Shown here piece by piece: positions 6,537 through 7,486 of a stretch of 7,486 nt of DNA. This DNA comes from Spongiibacteraceae bacterium (GTDB taxonomy: Bacteria > Pseudomonadota > Gammaproteobacteria > Pseudomonadales > PIVM01), in the NCBI GenBank assembly GCA_030618505.1, contig JAUXDF010000153.1, forward strand, positions 1-7,486, written 5' to 3'. The first letter of the stretch is position 1, and each line of letters starts with the position of its first letter. The notes under the pieces were generated by a model. That model ran no database searches. It saw only the letters and a program-made list of their open reading frames with translations, and was not told where the DNA came from. The position numbers and the translations under genes are program-made.

Positions 6537-6983
6537 ATGCGTCATTTTGATTTTAGTCCACTGTATCGTTCAACGACTGGTTTGGATCGTGTTAATCAGT
6601 TATTGGATTCACCATATCAGACAGCCAAACAGGATAATTATCCTCCCTATAATATTGAGCGGGTAGATGAAAATAATTATCTTATTTCTATCGCCGTTGC
6701 CGGTTTTACTGAAAGTGAAATTGATATCGAAGTTGAAAAAAACAGCTTGAAGGTTAGTGGCAAAAAACCAGAGCAGAAAGCAGCCGGTGAAGTTTTATAT
6801 CGTGGTATTGCCAATAGAAATTTCCGCAAACAATTTCAGCTAGACGAGCAGATAAAGGTTCTTAATGCTGAGATGGATGCGGGCATGCTAACGATTAAAC
6901 TGCAACGGAAGTTGCCTGAACATCTGAAACCCAGAAAAATAGTTATTCAAAATAGCCGAGTGGAGAAACTACAGGCGGCATAA
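6537..6983 (+). CDS. ibpA: Small heat-shock protein of the Hsp20/IbpA family
   Basis: An ATP-independent holdase that coats aggregating proteins under heat stress and hands them to DnaK/ClpB. It has 148 residues, slightly longer than E. coli IbpA (137). The N-terminus MRHFDFSPLYRSTTGLDRVN is nearly that of E. coli IbpA, which defines the class A type. The alpha-crystallin domain runs from about residue 37 (PYNIERVDENNYLISIAVAGF) to about 125, with the A-x-x-x-x-G-x-L signature at Ala111-Gly116-Leu118. The C-terminal I-x-I oligomerisation motif is Ile135-Val136-Ile137, followed by an 11-residue tail longer than that of the E. coli protein. The start at 6537 has AAGGG seven bases upstream. The gene has its own sigma-32 promoter and a thermometer leader, and stands alone; no ibpB or other chaperone gene is next to it. 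Confidence 0.95.
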   Translation: MRHFDFSPLYRSTTGLDRVNQLLDSPYQTAKQDNYPPYNIERVDENNYLISIAVAGFTESEIDIEVEKNSLKVSGKKPEQKAAGEVLYRGIANRNFRKQFQLDEQIKVLNAEMDAGMLTIKLQRKLPEHLKPRKIVIQNSRVEKLQAA

Positions 6984-7023
6984 AGCTTTATGATTTGTAA
7001 CTTTATTCAGTAAGGGCACAAAG

Positions 7024-7104
7024 TTCGTCGTTCCGGCAGTCTTTTAGCCGGAATCCAGTTTGCAGGACTCTGGATTCCCGACAAAATACTTCGGGGATGA
7101 CGAA
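7024..7104. repeat. Intergenic dyad repeat element (MITE/REP-like), 81 bases
   Basis: The ends TTCGTCGTTCC (7024-7034) and GGATGACGAA (within 7094-7104) pair over 11 positions, two of them G·T. Inside are two alternative hairpins: TTCCGGC/GCCGGAA (7031-7037 with 7047-7053) and GAATCCAG/CTGGATTC (7051-7058 with 7070-7077). This layout, with the words CCGGAATCCAG and CTGGATTCCCG, resembles a repeat I remember as scattered between genes in many proteobacteria. There is no coding capacity. Only one full copy is in the window, so its repeated nature comes from memory. As RNA it would fold stably and could protect or end the ibpA transcript. Confidence 0.7.
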
Positions 7105-7159
7105 AATGGCGGGTTCAAAGTGTTTATTTTATGCTGAATAATTACAATAATTTTAAATG

Positions 7160-7198
7160 GCCGGTATACAGAGCTTTTTGTGTGCTGGCTTTATTTTA
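7160..7198 (+). terminator. Terminator-like hairpin with T-rich tail
   Basis: GCCGGTATACA (7160-7170) pairs with TGTGTGCTGGC (7179-7189) over 11 positions with three G·U pairs and an eight-base loop, followed by TTTATTTT. The wobble pairs are stable only in a plus-strand transcript. It could be the distal terminator of the ibpA transcript, 177 bases after the stop codon. Confidence 0.45.
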
Positions 7199-7374
7199 TG
7201 TCGAGATTGTTATCATAATTCAGTAATTCCTTTCATTTATTTTTCTGAAAATTTCGGAGTATCAATAATAATCAGTCAGTTTGTCAGCAAATTATGATGA
7301 TCTGCTGGGTGACTCTTTGATCTAAAATTTATTGATAACTATTGATATTGCTGTTGGGAAGATTATGCTGGGAA
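7199..7374. other. AT-rich non-coding stretch
   Basis: No open frame of useful length or with a recognisable product on either strand. There are short direct repeats: ATTGATA at 7331-7337 and 7341-7347, and TGGGAAGAT at 7355-7363 and 7369-7377. No tRNA or known RNA recognised. Confidence 0.5.
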
Positions 7375-7398
7375 GATGGGCGCTAACTAGAGCCCATC
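7375..7398. repeat. Perfect 7-bp inverted repeat
   Basis: GATGGGC (7375-7381) and GCCCATC (7392-7398) flank a ten-base loop in which CT/AG can pair further. No T run follows on the plus strand and CTTCCC follows on the minus strand, so it is not a clear terminator. Confidence 0.5.
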
Positions 7399-7420
7399 CA
7401 GAAATTAGACAAAGAGATCC

Positions 7421-7486
7421 TGGCCAACGCAAATCTTGCGACTTAAAGGCCTTGAAAAGGCCTAGGAGCTAGATTTGTGTTGGCCA
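7421..7486. repeat. 66-base inverted repeat ending at the window edge
   Basis: TGGCCAACGCAAATCT (7421-7436) is the reverse complement of 7471-7486 at 15 of 16 positions; the exception is a G·T pair (7429 with 7478). A second hairpin, AGGCCT (7447-7452) with AGGCCT (7458-7463), sits in the middle. The structure may continue beyond the right edge. It could be a strong terminator-type stem, a small non-autonomous element or an RNA gene end; the sequence alone does not decide. Confidence 0.6.

Noticed and set aside
7391..7410. Terminal repeat of an insertion sequence (minus-strand TGTCTAATTTCTGG-like start)
   Set aside because: It looks vaguely like some transposon ends, but there is no matching second end and no transposase in the window, so I cannot support it.
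7421..7486. Integron attC site
   Set aside because: GGCCAAC and GTTGGCC each miss the core consensus (RYYYAAC and GTTRRRY) by one base, the arms pair without the usual spacer and extrahelical bases, and no integrase or cassette gene is visible.
7000..7486. Small protein genes downstream of ibpA
   Set aside because: The open frames are very short (for example eight codons at about 7294), without ribosome binding sites or recognisable products.

Overview
The window looks like a piece of chromosome from a marine-type gammaproteobacterium. The evidence is the gene order dapA–bamC–MBL-fold hydrolase–purC, which I recall from Pseudomonas and relatives, together with a BamC lipoprotein and an IbpA-type small heat-shock protein close to the enterobacterial ones. 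Base composition is moderate. I cannot name a genus from sequence alone.

Layout. (1) Positions 1-1811, plus strand: the C-terminal part of a large DUF1631 protein whose start lies left of the window; it carries a long acidic linker. (2) 1840-2343, minus strand: a small secreted or periplasmic DUF3806-type protein, convergent with gene 1 and separated by 28 bases; a hairpin overlaps its stop codon. (3) A 202-base divergent intergenic region. (4) 2546-6090, plus strand: dapA (lysine/peptidoglycan synthesis), bamC (outer-membrane protein assembly), a YycJ/PhnP-like MBL-fold hydrolase that overlaps bamC by one base, and purC (purine synthesis). The set ends at a GC-rich hairpin with a short T run. 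(5) 6121-6460: no intact gene, but on the minus strand a decayed fragment of a MopE-type aspartate-rich metal-binding repeat is readable. (6) 6418-6983: an ibpA-like hsp20 gene with a near-consensus sigma-32 promoter and a leader whose last hairpin buries the ribosome binding site and has the bulged-G UYGCU motif of ROSE RNA thermometers. (7) 6984-7486: no gene. It holds an 81-base dyad repeat element of the dispersed intergenic type, a terminator-like hairpin, an AT-rich stretch, a perfect 7-bp hairpin and a 66-base inverted repeat that ends exactly at the window edge.

How it works together. The dapA–purC block is a housekeeping cluster for cell-envelope precursor supply, outer-membrane assembly and purine synthesis. 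The ibpA unit is separate and appears doubly heat-controlled, at transcription (sigma-32) and translation (thermometer). I see no new defence or mobile system with its own protein genes. The less ordinary content is in the non-coding DNA on either side of ibpA.
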